DNA of 20,342 nt from an uncultured Muribaculaceae bacterium (GTDB taxonomy: Bacteria > Bacteroidota > Bacteroidia > Bacteroidales > Muribaculaceae), in contig CAMWGM010000005.1 of NCBI GenBank assembly GCA_947173755.1, positions 1 through 20,342 on the forward strand, in the 5' to 3' direction. The position numbers were made by a program, and so were the translations under genes. Under the pieces are notes generated by a model. The model had not been told where the DNA came from. It made no database searches and saw nothing but the letters and a program-made list of their open reading frames with translations. Within the stretch, counting starts at the first letter, position 1, and each line of letters begins with the position of its first letter. Positions 1 through 8,188 of this stretch are shown piece by piece.

Positions 1-138
1 CTCAAGCGCATGAAGGACGACGTCAAGGAGGTCACTTCAGGCTACGACTGCGGTCTGTCCATCGCCGGCTACAACGATATTGCCGAGGGCGACCTCATCG
101 AAGCATTCGAGGAGGTCGAAGTCAAGAAGACTCTCTGA
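1..138 (+). CDS. infB: Translation initiation factor IF-2, C-terminal end (partial)
   Basis: The frame is open from base 1 and ends in TGA at 136-138, giving 45 residues that start LKRMKDDVKEV and end EEVEVKKTL. This is the conserved end of domain IV of bacterial IF-2: a short beta segment with the pattern GYxCGL, then an IxAFEEVEV tail. IF-2 is the GTPase that brings initiator fMet-tRNA to the 30S subunit, and its C-terminal domain contacts the fMet. The G domain and the rest of the protein lie upstream, outside the window. A strong hairpin terminator follows 20 bases after the stop. The family assignment rests on recognising the conserved tail, which is distinctive despite its length. Confidence 0.9.
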   Translation, partial: LKRMKDDVKEVTSGYDCGLSIAGYNDIAEGDLIEAFEEVEVKKTL

Positions 139-158
139 CGCACCTCATCATCTCATAA

Positions 159-197
159 GGAGCGGCGGTGCCTCCGTGCCGCCGCTCCGGTCTTTTA
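159..197 (+). terminator. Intrinsic terminator after infB
   Basis: A perfect 10-bp GC-rich stem (GGAGCGGCGG at 159-168 with CCGCCGCTCC at 179-188) encloses a 10-base loop and is followed by a T-rich run (TCTTTTAT). It lies between the infB stop and the dapB start. Only about 21 bases separate the T-run from the dapB ATG, and I see no TAnnTTTG promoter box in that gap, so dapB may depend on read-through or on a promoter I cannot recognise. Confidence 0.75.
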
Positions 198-218
198 TCC
201 CATTAAGCATCATCATAT

Positions 219-1019
219 ATGAAAATTGCCATCATCGGACACGGCCGCATGGGTCGTGCTGTCGAAAGTATTGCCCGCGGCCGCGGCCATGAAATCGTGG
301 CTGTCATCGATGCCGACAATCATGCCGACATCCACTCCGATGCGTTCCGCTCGGCCGACGTCGCAATAGAATTTTCAATCCCCTCACAGGCGGCCGACAA
401 TATCATCGCCGCCGCTGCCGAAGGGGTCAGGGTGGTGTGCGGCACCACCGGATGGTATGACCGCAAGGCCGAAGTCGACGCTGCCGTCAACGCTGCCTCT
501 ACCGCATTGCTCGCAGCCACCAACTTCTCCATAGGAGTCTATGTCTTCAACCGTCTCAACCGCTGTCTTTCACGCATGATGGGTAATCTCGCCGACTATC
601 ATCCCGAGGTCACCGAGACTCATCATATCCATAAACTCGACTATCCCTCCGGCACTGCCATCACGATTGCCGAAAGCATGGTCGAAGAAAATCCGCGCCT
701 TAAATCGTGGACATGCAACGGTTGCATCCGCCACGACAAAGATGTGACCGATGTTATGGAGCAGATAGCCGAAGCCGGGCAGCGTCTCGACGAGACTCCC
801 GACGACATCGTGCCCATCCTTGCCATCCGCGAGGGTGAAGTACCCGGCACACACACCGTGATATGGCAATCCGAAATCGACTCGATAGAAATCACCCATG
901 AGGCCAACTCACGCGAGGGCTTCGCGCTTGGTGCCGTTGTGGCCGCCGAATGGATAGCAGATCGCAAGGGTGTCTTCACCATCGACGACTGTATGAACTC
1001 AATTCTCTCTCCCCGATGA
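219..1019 (+). CDS. dapB: 4-hydroxy-tetrahydrodipicolinate reductase
   Basis: DapB reduces 4-hydroxy-tetrahydrodipicolinate with NAD(P)H in the diaminopimelate/lysine pathway, in the cytoplasm. The 266-residue product has the N-terminal nucleotide-binding loop GHGRMG at residues 7-12 and the family signature HHIHKLDYPSGTA at 135-147, which carries the substrate-binding histidines and lysine. The length matches the family (about 250-270). The ATG at 219 is right because the first beta strand (MKIAIIG) begins immediately. The last codons overlap the start of the signal peptidase gene by 4 bp (ATGA), which suggests translational coupling. The gene appears to head a plus-strand unit with lepB, a WbqC-like gene and metF. 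Confidence 0.95.
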   Translation: MKIAIIGHGRMGRAVESIARGRGHEIVAVIDADNHADIHSDAFRSADVAIEFSIPSQAADNIIAAAAEGVRVVCGTTGWYDRKAEVDAAVNAASTALLAATNFSIGVYVFNRLNRCLSRMMGNLADYHPEVTETHHIHKLDYPSGTAITIAESMVEENPRLKSWTCNGCIRHDKDVTDVMEQIAEAGQRLDETPDDIVPILAIREGEVPGTHTVIWQSEIDSIEITHEANSREGFALGAVVAAEWIADRKGVFTIDDCMNSILSPR

Positions 1020-2497
1020 CAACCGGCAATACCAATTCTCCATCTTCCGACAATCGGCAGCCGGCCCAATCGTTTGCCGACGATTTCAAAGCCCGTGTCA
1101 AGGCCAACAGCCGCACCCGCTTCATCCGCTTCGCCATTGTCTCGGTGATATTCTTTGCCTGGGTGGCATGGCTTGGAAACTGGTGGGTGGCCCTGCTTTG
1201 GATTCTCCTGTTCGATATCTATATCACCGGCTACATACCCCTGACGTGGTGGAAAAAGTCGAAGAGCGCCACGGTCCGCACCGTCATGAGTTGGGTGGAT
1301 GCCATCGTCTATGCCCTCGTGCTGGTCTATTTCGTATTCACTTTCATAGGTCAGAACTATCAGATCCCCTCGTCGTCGCTCGAGAAATCACTCCTCGTCG
1401 GCGACTATCTGTGGGTCAACAAGATGGTCTACGGGCCCCGTGTCCCCCAGACTCCACTCCACTTCCCTCTCGCGCAGAACACGCTCCCGATCCTCGGGAC
1501 AAAAAGTTACATCGAGCATCCCCAGTGGACCTATCACCGTCTGAAGGGTCTCGGCAACATCGAGCGCGGCGACATCGTTGTGTTCAACTTCCCGGCCGGC
1601 GACACCGTCGCTCTCAAGGTGCAGAACCCCGACTATTACTCTCTTGTGAAGATGTATGGGCGCGAAGCCATCCTCCGCAATCCCCAGACATTCGGCGAGG
1701 TGGTCTGGCGCCCTGTCGACCGTCGCGAGAACTATGTGAAACGTTGTGTCGGACTTCCCGGCGAGCGCATCCGTATCTCCGACGGTGTGATCTACATCAA
1801 CGGCGACTCGATCCCGCAGCCTGAGGAGGCGCAGTTCAATTACTATTATCAACTCAAGGAGGGCCGCATGACCGAGGCCGACTTCGAGCGTCTCGGTGTG
1901 GCTGTCGACGACCGCCATGAAGTGCAGGTCAACCCTTCGGATATTCCCGGCTTGAAAGCACTCGGTTTCACAGTCAAGGATGACGGGACAGTGCCCACGC
2001 TCTATCTTTCGCCTCTCACCAAGTCGATGGTGGCGACCCTCAAGGCCGACCCCTCGGTGGCCAACGTGATGCGCATGCCTGCCGTCACGGGCGAATATCT
2101 CTTTCCCGAGGGAGTATCCGACAACTGGACACGTGCCGACTGGGGTGAGGTGTGGATCCCCGCAAAGGGTGCCACAATACGTCTCACGCCAAAGAACTGG
2201 GCCGTCTACGAGCGCGCTATCCGCGTCTACGAAGGTAATTCAGACGCACATCTCGATCCTACCGACGGGAAAGTCTACATCAACGGTCAGCCCGCTGACA
2301 CCTACACATTCAAGATGGACTATTACTTCATGATGGGCGACAACCGCGACAATTCGCTCGACTCGCGCTACTGGGGTTTCGTTCCTGAGGATCACATTGT
2401 GGGACGTCCCGAAATGGTGCTCGTCTCCTTCGACAAAGACCGTTCGCTTTTCAACGGAGGCCTCCGCTGGGATCGTGTCCTTACCCGCGTCAAGTGA
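1016..2497 (+). CDS. lepB: Signal peptidase I, long Bacteroidota form
   Basis: This inner-membrane serine/lysine protease removes signal peptides from exported proteins. From the ATG at 1016, which overlaps the dapB stop, the product has 493 residues. An open frame also runs upstream to 950, but it would overlap dapB by 70 bp and add a sequence unlike the family. Two hydrophobic segments (about residues 37-75 and 94-112) precede the catalytic box IPSSSLEKSLLVGD, where Ser121 should be the nucleophile. Lys242 in NYVKRCVGLPGE is the expected general base. The final box GDNRDNSLDSRYWG starts at 441. About 170 residues separate the lysine box from the last box, much more than in the 324-residue E. 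coli enzyme; such insertions are usual in this phylum. The TGA overlaps the next start (TGATG). Confidence 0.95.
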   Translation: MTTGNTNSPSSDNRQPAQSFADDFKARVKANSRTRFIRFAIVSVIFFAWVAWLGNWWVALLWILLFDIYITGYIPLTWWKKSKSATVRTVMSWVDAIVYALVLVYFVFTFIGQNYQIPSSSLEKSLLVGDYLWVNKMVYGPRVPQTPLHFPLAQNTLPILGTKSYIEHPQWTYHRLKGLGNIERGDIVVFNFPAGDTVALKVQNPDYYSLVKMYGREAILRNPQTFGEVVWRPVDRRENYVKRCVGLPGERIRISDGVIYINGDSIPQPEEAQFNYYYQLKEGRMTEADFERLGVAVDDRHEVQVNPSDIPGLKALGFTVKDDGTVPTLYLSPLTKSMVATLKADPSVANVMRMPAVTGEYLFPEGVSDNWTRADWGEVWIPAKGATIRLTPKNWAVYERAIRVYEGNSDAHLDPTDGKVYINGQPADTYTFKMDYYFMMGDNRDNSLDSRYWGFVPEDHIVGRPEMVLVSFDKDRSLFNGGLRWDRVLTRVK

Positions 2498-3132
2498 TGT
2501 CTTCCCGTCCAGTTCCTTCGCCGCAATCCTCACTTCTGCTTCCGCCGGTCCTCTGCGGGCCGGTGGAGCATTACGTCGCAGCCTGGGCTGTAGGACGCTC
2601 GGCTTTCGATCCCGGGGCCCGTTTTGACAAGCGCAACAAAATCACCCATCGCTTTTCAATAGCCGACACCCGCGGACGGCTCGATCTGACCGTTCCGATC
2701 GTCAAGCCGGCAAGTTCACACTGCCTCTGGAGCGATATACTCGTTTCCACTCATGGAGCATGGTGGGACATACATCGCGTGGCGCTGGAGAGTGCCTACG
2801 GACGAACTCCATATTTCGAGTTCTACATCGACTCTTTTCTCCCGATGCTCACTGTCGGCGTGGAGAGCCGATTCCCACGGCTGACAGACCTTCAGCAAGC
2901 CTGGGATGAGAGAATACGTGAGCATCTGGGCCTGGAGCCGGCTGCCGATCCCGATTCGCTGACCGATCCGCTCACGCTCCCGACCGAAATTCCGACCGAA
3001 CCTTACCGACAGATACGTGCCGGTCGGCTCGGCTTCATCCCCGGCCTCTCAGTGCTCGACCTTCTCTTCAACCTCGGTCCGGAAGCCCAGATTTATCTGC
3101 ATCGCATGGCAAAATCGCTCATTTCACCCTAA
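2497..3132 (+). CDS. WbqC-like family protein
   Basis: The 211-residue product resembles the WbqC-like family, whose members are found near polysaccharide genes in some bacteria and near lepB in Bacteroidales; their biochemical role is not firmly established. Visible family-like features are the N-terminal PPVLCGPVEHYVA segment, the basic stretch FDKRNKITHRFSIAD followed by LTVPI, a central HGAWWDIHRVALESAYGRTPYFEFY block, and a C-terminal GFIPGLSVLDLLFNLG motif. There is no signal peptide or clear membrane helix, so it is probably cytoplasmic. I take the ATG at 2497 because it shares a base with the lepB stop; a GTG one codon upstream is also possible. metF starts 15 bases downstream, so co-transcription is likely. 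Confidence 0.8.
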   Translation: MSSRPVPSPQSSLLLPPVLCGPVEHYVAAWAVGRSAFDPGARFDKRNKITHRFSIADTRGRLDLTVPIVKPASSHCLWSDILVSTHGAWWDIHRVALESAYGRTPYFEFYIDSFLPMLTVGVESRFPRLTDLQQAWDERIREHLGLEPAADPDSLTDPLTLPTEIPTEPYRQIRAGRLGFIPGLSVLDLLFNLGPEAQIYLHRMAKSLISP

Positions 3133-3147
3133 CAACGTCAAAACATA

Positions 3148-4101
3148 ATGCGTGTAATCGATCACCTGACCCGTCAGGGAGCCCCGACGGCATTCTCCTT
3201 TGAAATTCTTCCTCCTCTGAAAGGCAATAATATCGACCGTGTCTTCGGCATTATCGACAAACTGCGTGAATTCGATCCGAAATATATCAACATCACCTCA
3301 CACCGCAGCGAAAACATCTATGTCGAGCGTCCCGACGGCACAATCGTGCGCAGCAAGGTGCGCAAACGTCCCGGCACTGTAGCAATAGCCTCCGCCATCC
3401 AGAACCGCTACGGCATTACGGCGGTGCCCCACATCATCTGTAAAGGCTTTACCCGTGAGGAGACCGAATATGCCCTCATCGACCTCAATTTCCTCGGCGT
3501 GCATGATCTTCTGCTCCTGCAGGGCGACGCCAAAGGTCCGGATAAGTCATCAGATCCTGCTGTCGTCAATTTCCATGCCACCGACCTCCAGGAGCAGGTA
3601 AACCGTTTCAACGAAGGCTTCTATGCCGATGGAACCCCGTTCGAGGCAAACGCTACCCCATTCTCCTACGGCATGGCCTGTTATCCGGAGAAACATGAGG
3701 CTGCCCCGAACATGGAGAGCGATCTCTACTGGGCGAAGCGGAAAGTGGCCGCAGGAGCGCAATATCTCGTCACCCAGATGTTCTTCGACAACAGCAAGTA
3801 CTTCGCTTTTGTCGACCGCTGTCGCCGTGAAGGGATCAACGTGCCCATCATACCTGGTGTCAAACCGATAATAAGCCTGCAGCAACTGACAGTGCTTCCG
3901 CGTGTGTTCCGCACCGACATTCCCGAACCTCTCGCAGCAGAACTGCGCCATGCTTCCGATGATGCGGCCGCAGCCGGGATCGGTGTCGAATGGGCAGTCG
4001 CTCAGTGTAAGGAACTGATCGCCGCCGGTGTTCCATCCATCCATTTCTACACGTTTCTCGCCACCGACTCCGTGCGTCGCATAGCATCGCGCATCTACTG
4101 A
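3148..4101 (+). CDS. metF: Methylenetetrahydrofolate reductase
   Basis: MetF is a flavoprotein that reduces 5,10-methylenetetrahydrofolate to 5-methyltetrahydrofolate, which supplies the methyl group for methionine synthesis. The 317-residue product carries the N-terminal FSFEILPP motif with the conserved catalytic glutamate at residue 19. It also has the barrel motifs NITSHRSE, HIICKGFTREE, LLLQGDA, and the late TQMFFDNSKYFAFVDRC and IIPGVKPI blocks. Length and order match the bacterial TIM-barrel enzyme without a regulatory domain. It is the last gene of the plus-strand run and is followed by two hairpins before the convergent pectinesterase. I saw no methionine-type riboswitch in the 15-base gap upstream. 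Confidence 0.95.
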   Translation: MRVIDHLTRQGAPTAFSFEILPPLKGNNIDRVFGIIDKLREFDPKYINITSHRSENIYVERPDGTIVRSKVRKRPGTVAIASAIQNRYGITAVPHIICKGFTREETEYALIDLNFLGVHDLLLLQGDAKGPDKSSDPAVVNFHATDLQEQVNRFNEGFYADGTPFEANATPFSYGMACYPEKHEAAPNMESDLYWAKRKVAAGAQYLVTQMFFDNSKYFAFVDRCRREGINVPIIPGVKPIISLQQLTVLPRVFRTDIPEPLAAELRHASDDAAAAGIGVEWAVAQCKELIAAGVPSIHFYTFLATDSVRRIASRIY

Positions 4102-4109
4102 AATATCCG

Positions 4110-4130
4110 GGATTTTCCATGAGAAAATCC
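4110..4130. other. Hairpin just after metF
   Basis: A perfect 8-bp inverted repeat (GGATTTTC / GAAAATCC) with a 5-base loop begins 9 bases after the metF stop. No T-run follows, so it may stabilise the metF mRNA 3' end or help the stronger hairpin downstream rather than end transcription alone. Confidence 0.4.
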
Positions 4131-4148
4131 TTAACCATAACATTACAA

Positions 4149-4192
4149 GTGAGGCTGCCCGCAATATGCGTAGCAGCCTCACTGAGTTTTCT
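4149..4192. terminator. Terminator between convergent metF and pectinesterase
   Basis: A perfect 10-bp stem (GTGAGGCTGC at 4149-4158 with GCAGCCTCAC at 4173-4182) has a 14-base loop and is followed on the plus strand by GTTTTCT. It lies in the gap between two converging genes and could serve both. The T-run on the minus-strand side is poor, so its main direction is probably plus. Confidence 0.65.
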
Positions 4193-4210
4193 ACATGTGT
4201 TCAGCGGCCG

Positions 4211-7200
4211 TTACTTGACCACTTTCTTTCCGTTGATGATATAGATCTGACCCTTGACAGGTTTTGTGACGCGCATTCCGCGCAGATCGTAGATCACTTC
4301 TGGAGCCTCGTCGGCATCAATGTCGGCGATGCCGCTTGTGGCTACTATAGCCTCCTCGCCGAAACCACCCTGGGGATTGGCTGCGCGGATGCTCCATACA
4401 GAGTTGTCCTTACCGGTGACATAAGAAGTTGCGTCGCTGACGACCGCTACGAACTCGCCATCCTTGAAGAGAGCATATGCCACGGCACCCTCGACAGGTT
4501 CCCACTTGATCATGCCGTCGGCGATGGTAGCGACGGGAGCCTTCTTCTGGACGCAGAGTGCGTCGGGATGCCATTCGCCGAACACTTTATCGACGGTGTA
4601 TTCGGCAGCCTGAGCATCAGTCAGGATGGTCTCCATTTCGTTGACCTTGTCACCCTTGATGAATTTCACCACGTGAGATTCGGGCGAGATCACATTGCCG
4701 TCGGCGTCTACCGACTTGTATTCAACGAATTCCTTGGCAGCGACGTTCATGCCGTTGGCAGTCCAGCGCGAGGCGTTGAGTTTGGCGTCGGTATGGGTAG
4801 TATTGATATAGGCGCAGCGGGGTTCGTTGCTCCATGCACGTCCATAGTTGAACTTGGCGGCGTGGTTGACGATGGTACACTTGTCAAACACGTATCCGTA
4901 TTTGCTTCCGGCCTTTGTCGAGGGAGCGGTGATCGTGCACTCGCCCGTGCCGTCCTGTTTGCGCTTCTCGACGGTGATGGTCGAGTTGGCCATATACATA
5001 GTGCCTTCGCCGCAGAAGAAGTCCACGGTGCCGTGGATGTCCGAAGTCTCCCAATAGTATTTACCGTCGCCGTTGTTGGTGTAATAGGTATCCTGATATG
5101 AGAGAAGTTTGACATTCTTGGCAGCGGTCTTGACACCCTTGTCCCAGAAAGCCACAGCGCGTCCTCCGGCCAGACCGGCATCCTGAGCGCCATAGTAGTC
5201 AAGAGCATTCTGGATGGTGAGGTCCTGCATATAGAGGCCTGTTCCCGTATTCATAAGGGTTGCGGTCTGCGAGATACCTTCGGTGGTATAGTGTGGAGCG
5301 TTGCGGATGATAGTGCCTTCCATGCTCTGGCCGATGAGCGAGATGTTGTGACCTGAGAGATTGGTGAGCACTGTCTCACGGAGGTCATAGACGCCTTCGG
5401 GAACGAAGATGAAGGTGCGCTCCGAGTTGCGGTCGGAGTTGGCAGCGTTGACGGCATCGATCACATCGAGGAGCGAGCCAGCGTCGCCCGGATTGACGAA
5501 ATACCAGTTGCCTTCGGAGGTATAATTGACCTCGGCATTGTTGACGATCTTAACAGAGTGGATGTAAAGTTCGCCGTCGGACGCGAATGTGAGTGTGAGC
5601 AGACCACCTTCGCCCTCATACTGGAATGCGGCTACTTCGCCGTCGGTCTCGCCCGAAGCCTTGGCGGGAAGTGTGGCAACCACATTGCCCTTGGCATCGG
5701 TGACAGTCATAGTCGTGCCGTAACCGTAGCGGCAGAGAGAAACCGAGACAGCAGCCTTCGGGCCGACGAGGAGAGTGATGACATCGCCGTTCTTGAACGC
5801 CCAGCCGTGGGTTGTGTCGTGGAAGTATCCGTTTTCAGTGTTGAATGCCTCATGATCCTCGGGATAGAAATTGGGATCGTTGAGTTTGAACTCATACTTT
5901 TTGTAGGGACTTTCGGTCTCTATCTCAGTTGCGAGAGCGTATGCGCTCACGGGACCGGTCACAACGTCGGTGGTGAAGACCTTACGGCCGATAGTGGGCT
6001 GTGCGAACCAGCCGCGGACTTTGTAACCATCCTCGGCAGTGGCGGTTGTGTAGTCGACTGCGAATTCACCGATTTCGGCATCCTTCTCAACCTCCTGGGT
6101 GCCCATCACGCTGCCGTCAGTATTGTAATAGGTGACGGTGAAGAGCGGTTTGCGCACGAAGTTGGCGACGTAGTTGATGGTGATTTCATTCAGGCTTACC
6201 GGCATGGTGACTACGCAGTTGTCGTTGTCACCCTCATAGGTTACGGTCCCGACCGTGCCCTTGCGTGTCACGAGATCGCTGACAGGATTCTGAGCCGAGA
6301 TCATGGTCTCTGATGATGCGAGTTCGATGGTGGTGACATAAGTATCGCCCTGAGCCTCGAAAATGTCGTCGACATCATATTCAACGCCATTGGCTTTGAA
6401 CGAAGCGAGCATCGGAACCTCCTTCTCGGTGCCGCTCAGTGTGCCCTCGATCACGATATCCTTGAAACCTACACGCTTGCCGGGAGCAAGGTTGTAAAGA
6501 TTGATCTGCAGACCGCATGCACCTTCGCCGGGAGTTGCGCCGGTCACTACGCTCTCACATTCGGTCATGTTGGGAGTGGCGTTGTCACGCTGGGGTTTCA
6601 CCTCGGTGAGCAGCGAGACGGTCGTGCCGTCGGGGTTATACCATGCGGCATCCACCAGACCACCGTCTGTTCCGTAGCGGGTGGTCTTGAACGAGATCTT
6701 GGTCGGAGTGAAAGTCAGGCCGAAGTTGGGCTGGATGAGGAAACGGATGGCGTTGCCTTCCTCGGGCGCGCTGCACTGCTCGACGATGCCGAACCAGGTC
6801 TGATTGTTGCTCTTGTTGTCCTTACCGTCCAGGGTCACCTTGTTGCCATAAGTGACTTTGGAGGCAAGGAAGTAGTCGGGACATGTGAATTCGGCCTTCT
6901 GACCTTCCGTACCTTCACTGAATGCGAATGTAGCGGTAGCAGGCTCGTTTTCGAGGGTTGCGAGTTCCTTGGGAGCGGCGAGAGTCACCGACAGGCCATA
7001 ATAATAGTTATTGTTGTCTGCCGAGATGACCGACACATAACCGCGCTCGACATCGGCAGTCTTAGCCTTGTAGGTGTTGGTGCCGTTGAGGGTCTCTCCA
7101 CCGTCAATAGTATAATACGAGTAGCCGGGATAACCGTCGACTGTGACGACATCATTCGTGGTAAAGACGGGCACGCGGAATTCTGCGCCGGTACGCACCT

Positions 7201-7252
7201 GAATGTTGTTATCGTTGTCGCGGAACGAGGCACCGTTGGAGATGATGGTCAT
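4211..7252 (-). CDS. Pectinesterase, C-terminal part of an amber-split gene
   Basis: Carbohydrate esterase family 8 enzymes remove methyl esters from pectin. This 1013-residue frame starts at an ATG 33 bases beyond a TAG that closes the upstream part in the same frame. Domains in order: a beta-rich segment (1-95), a copy of the repeat also present in the upstream part (about 104-272), an InlB-like module with VRGWF (about 370-420), a carbohydrate-binding-like beta module (about 451-571), the pectinesterase beta-helix (about 582-865), and a fibronectin III-like segment (about 905-972). The C-terminal 30 residues (IYDLRGMRV, then GQIYIINGKK) resemble a type IX-like sorting signal. The family catalytic motifs are kept: QDTYY with Asp721, GTVDFFCG with Asp744, and YGRAW with Arg805. 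This part has no signal peptide of its own, so if translated alone it would stay in the cytoplasm. Confidence 0.85.
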   Translation of the reverse strand: MTIISNGASFRDNDNNIQVRTGAEFRVPVFTTNDVVTVDGYPGYSYYTIDGGETLNGTNTYKAKTADVERGYVSVISADNNNYYYGLSVTLAAPKELATLENEPATATFAFSEGTEGQKAEFTCPDYFLASKVTYGNKVTLDGKDNKSNNQTWFGIVEQCSAPEEGNAIRFLIQPNFGLTFTPTKISFKTTRYGTDGGLVDAAWYNPDGTTVSLLTEVKPQRDNATPNMTECESVVTGATPGEGACGLQINLYNLAPGKRVGFKDIVIEGTLSGTEKEVPMLASFKANGVEYDVDDIFEAQGDTYVTTIELASSETMISAQNPVSDLVTRKGTVGTVTYEGDNDNCVVTMPVSLNEITINYVANFVRKPLFTVTYYNTDGSVMGTQEVEKDAEIGEFAVDYTTATAEDGYKVRGWFAQPTIGRKVFTTDVVTGPVSAYALATEIETESPYKKYEFKLNDPNFYPEDHEAFNTENGYFHDTTHGWAFKNGDVITLLVGPKAAVSVSLCRYGYGTTMTVTDAKGNVVATLPAKASGETDGEVAAFQYEGEGGLLTLTFASDGELYIHSVKIVNNAEVNYTSEGNWYFVNPGDAGSLLDVIDAVNAANSDRNSERTFIFVPEGVYDLRETVLTNLSGHNISLIGQSMEGTIIRNAPHYTTEGISQTATLMNTGTGLYMQDLTIQNALDYYGAQDAGLAGGRAVAFWDKGVKTAAKNVKLLSYQDTYYTNNGDGKYYWETSDIHGTVDFFCGEGTMYMANSTITVEKRKQDGTGECTITAPSTKAGSKYGYVFDKCTIVNHAAKFNYGRAWSNEPRCAYINTTHTDAKLNASRWTANGMNVAAKEFVEYKSVDADGNVISPESHVVKFIKGDKVNEMETILTDAQAAEYTVDKVFGEWHPDALCVQKKAPVATIADGMIKWEPVEGAVAYALFKDGEFVAVVSDATSYVTGKDNSVWSIRAANPQGGFGEEAIVATSGIADIDADEAPEVIYDLRGMRVTKPVKGQIYIINGKKVVK

Positions 7253-7285
7253 GGCAAGATTGCCCTCTTTAGAGATGCCCGCACA

Positions 7286-7288
7286 CTA
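7286..7288 (-). other. In-frame amber codon interrupting the pectinesterase gene
   Basis: On the minus strand the codons read GGC TCT TAG TGT GCG GGC. The frame before and after is identical, so removing this single stop would join the two parts into one frame of 1276 codons (4211-8041, with the amber at codon 252). The ATG used by the downstream part is 11 codons later, inside a segment (NLAMTIISNGASF) that looks like the middle of a beta domain, not a true N-terminus. I see no frameshift or other damage nearby. Confidence 0.8.
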
Positions 7289-8041
7289 AGAGCCGGAGAG
7301 AGCCAGGGTGGCAGCCTTGACAGCATCGTTGTCATAACTCCAGGTCGCCGTGACTGTCTCTGCATTTGCTCCGGTGAGTGTACCTTCGATCACGAGGTCC
7401 TTGATACCTACATTTTTGCCTGAGTCAAGATTATAGAGATTGATCAGGAGCGCGCACGACCCGAGGGTTGTGGTGGTTCCGGTGACGTTATACTCGAATT
7501 CCGACACCGGATTCGTAGCGTCATTGTCGCGGTTGGGAAGAATTCCCTCGGCAAGAGCCACGGTGGTCTTGTCGGGATTTTCCCATGATACGTTCATGTT
7601 GCCGCCGTTTGTTCCGAAACGGGTTGACTTAAACGACACCTTGGTCGGGGTGAACATCACACCGAACTGCGGTTCGATCACGAAGCGGATAGCATTGCTC
7701 TCGGCCGGTGCGTTTTCCTTGGCCGCAGGGCTGAACCATGTCATCTGCTTGCCCTTGTTGTCGAGGCCTTTGACAGAGATGTTTTCGCCGATAGTGATGG
7801 CGGATCCTGCAAAAGCATCAGCCACCGAGAAAGTGGCGGTCTGATCGGCTGTTCCCAGATCCAGTGTCCAGGTCGCGGTTGCAGGTGTGTTTTCATAGGC
7901 AGTTGCCTCGGCTTCCTCTTTCTGAAGCCCGTGCGGCGCAGCAGGATTGACTGCGGGAGCGAGCATGGCGTTGAGTGCAAAAGCACCGCCAAGCGTCATG
8001 GTCAAGCCGACCAATGTCGCTCCGAAATACTTGATTTTCAT
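7286..8041 (-). CDS. Pectinesterase, N-terminal part with signal peptide (amber-split)
   Basis: The 251-residue product starts with a typical export signal: basic MKIKY, then a hydrophobic stretch to about residue 26. Residues 53-222 form a beta-rich module that matches, nearly end to end, the module at residues 104-272 of the downstream part. Shared blocks include ESNAIRFVIEPQFGVMFTPT against EGNAIRFLIQPNFGLTFTPT, the INLYNL motif, and the ending KDLVIEGTL against KDIVIEGTL. The frame ends at TAG just after ATLALSGS, in the middle of what looks like the next beta domain (it opens TATWSYDNDAVKAA). Alone it would be a secreted protein without a catalytic domain. A good Bacteroides-type promoter lies 39 bases upstream. 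I interpret the two parts as one interrupted gene. Confidence 0.8.
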   Translation of the reverse strand: MKIKYFGATLVGLTMTLGGAFALNAMLAPAVNPAAPHGLQKEEAEATAYENTPATATWTLDLGTADQTATFSVADAFAGSAITIGENISVKGLDNKGKQMTWFSPAAKENAPAESNAIRFVIEPQFGVMFTPTKVSFKSTRFGTNGGNMNVSWENPDKTTVALAEGILPNRDNDATNPVSEFEYNVTGTTTTLGSCALLINLYNLDSGKNVGIKDLVIEGTLTGANAETVTATWSYDNDAVKAATLALSGS

Positions 8042-8079
8042 GGATGGTATAGAAAAAATAAAATAGGGTTAACGTTCCG

Positions 8080-8111
8080 CAAATATACGATTAATTCACG
8101 CTCGTTCCAAA
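8080..8111 (-). promoter_or_regulatory. Promoter of the pectinesterase gene
   Basis: On the minus strand TTTG (8108-8111) is followed after 20 bases by TATATTTG (8080-8087). This matches the -33/-7 pattern of the Bacteroidota primary sigma factor (TTTG and TAnnTTTG). Transcription would start near 8074, leaving an AT-rich leader of about 30 bases before the ATG at 8041. Confidence 0.7.
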
Positions 8112-8188
8112 CTTAAACCCTGATTTCTAGGAGTTTTTTCTATAGCCTGACAAAAAAAGCTACAAAATGTCTGACAGGACGGAAAATT

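Noticed and set aside
4166..5101. A 311-codon plus-strand open frame opposite the pectinesterase
   Set aside because: It begins inside the terminator hairpin and mirrors the codon pattern of the true gene on the other strand.
7253..7300. Pyrrolysine or another dedicated recoding signal at the amber codon
   Set aside because: I see no stable downstream hairpin, and the phylum is not known for pyrrolysine use. Read-through remains possible but has no specific sequence support here.
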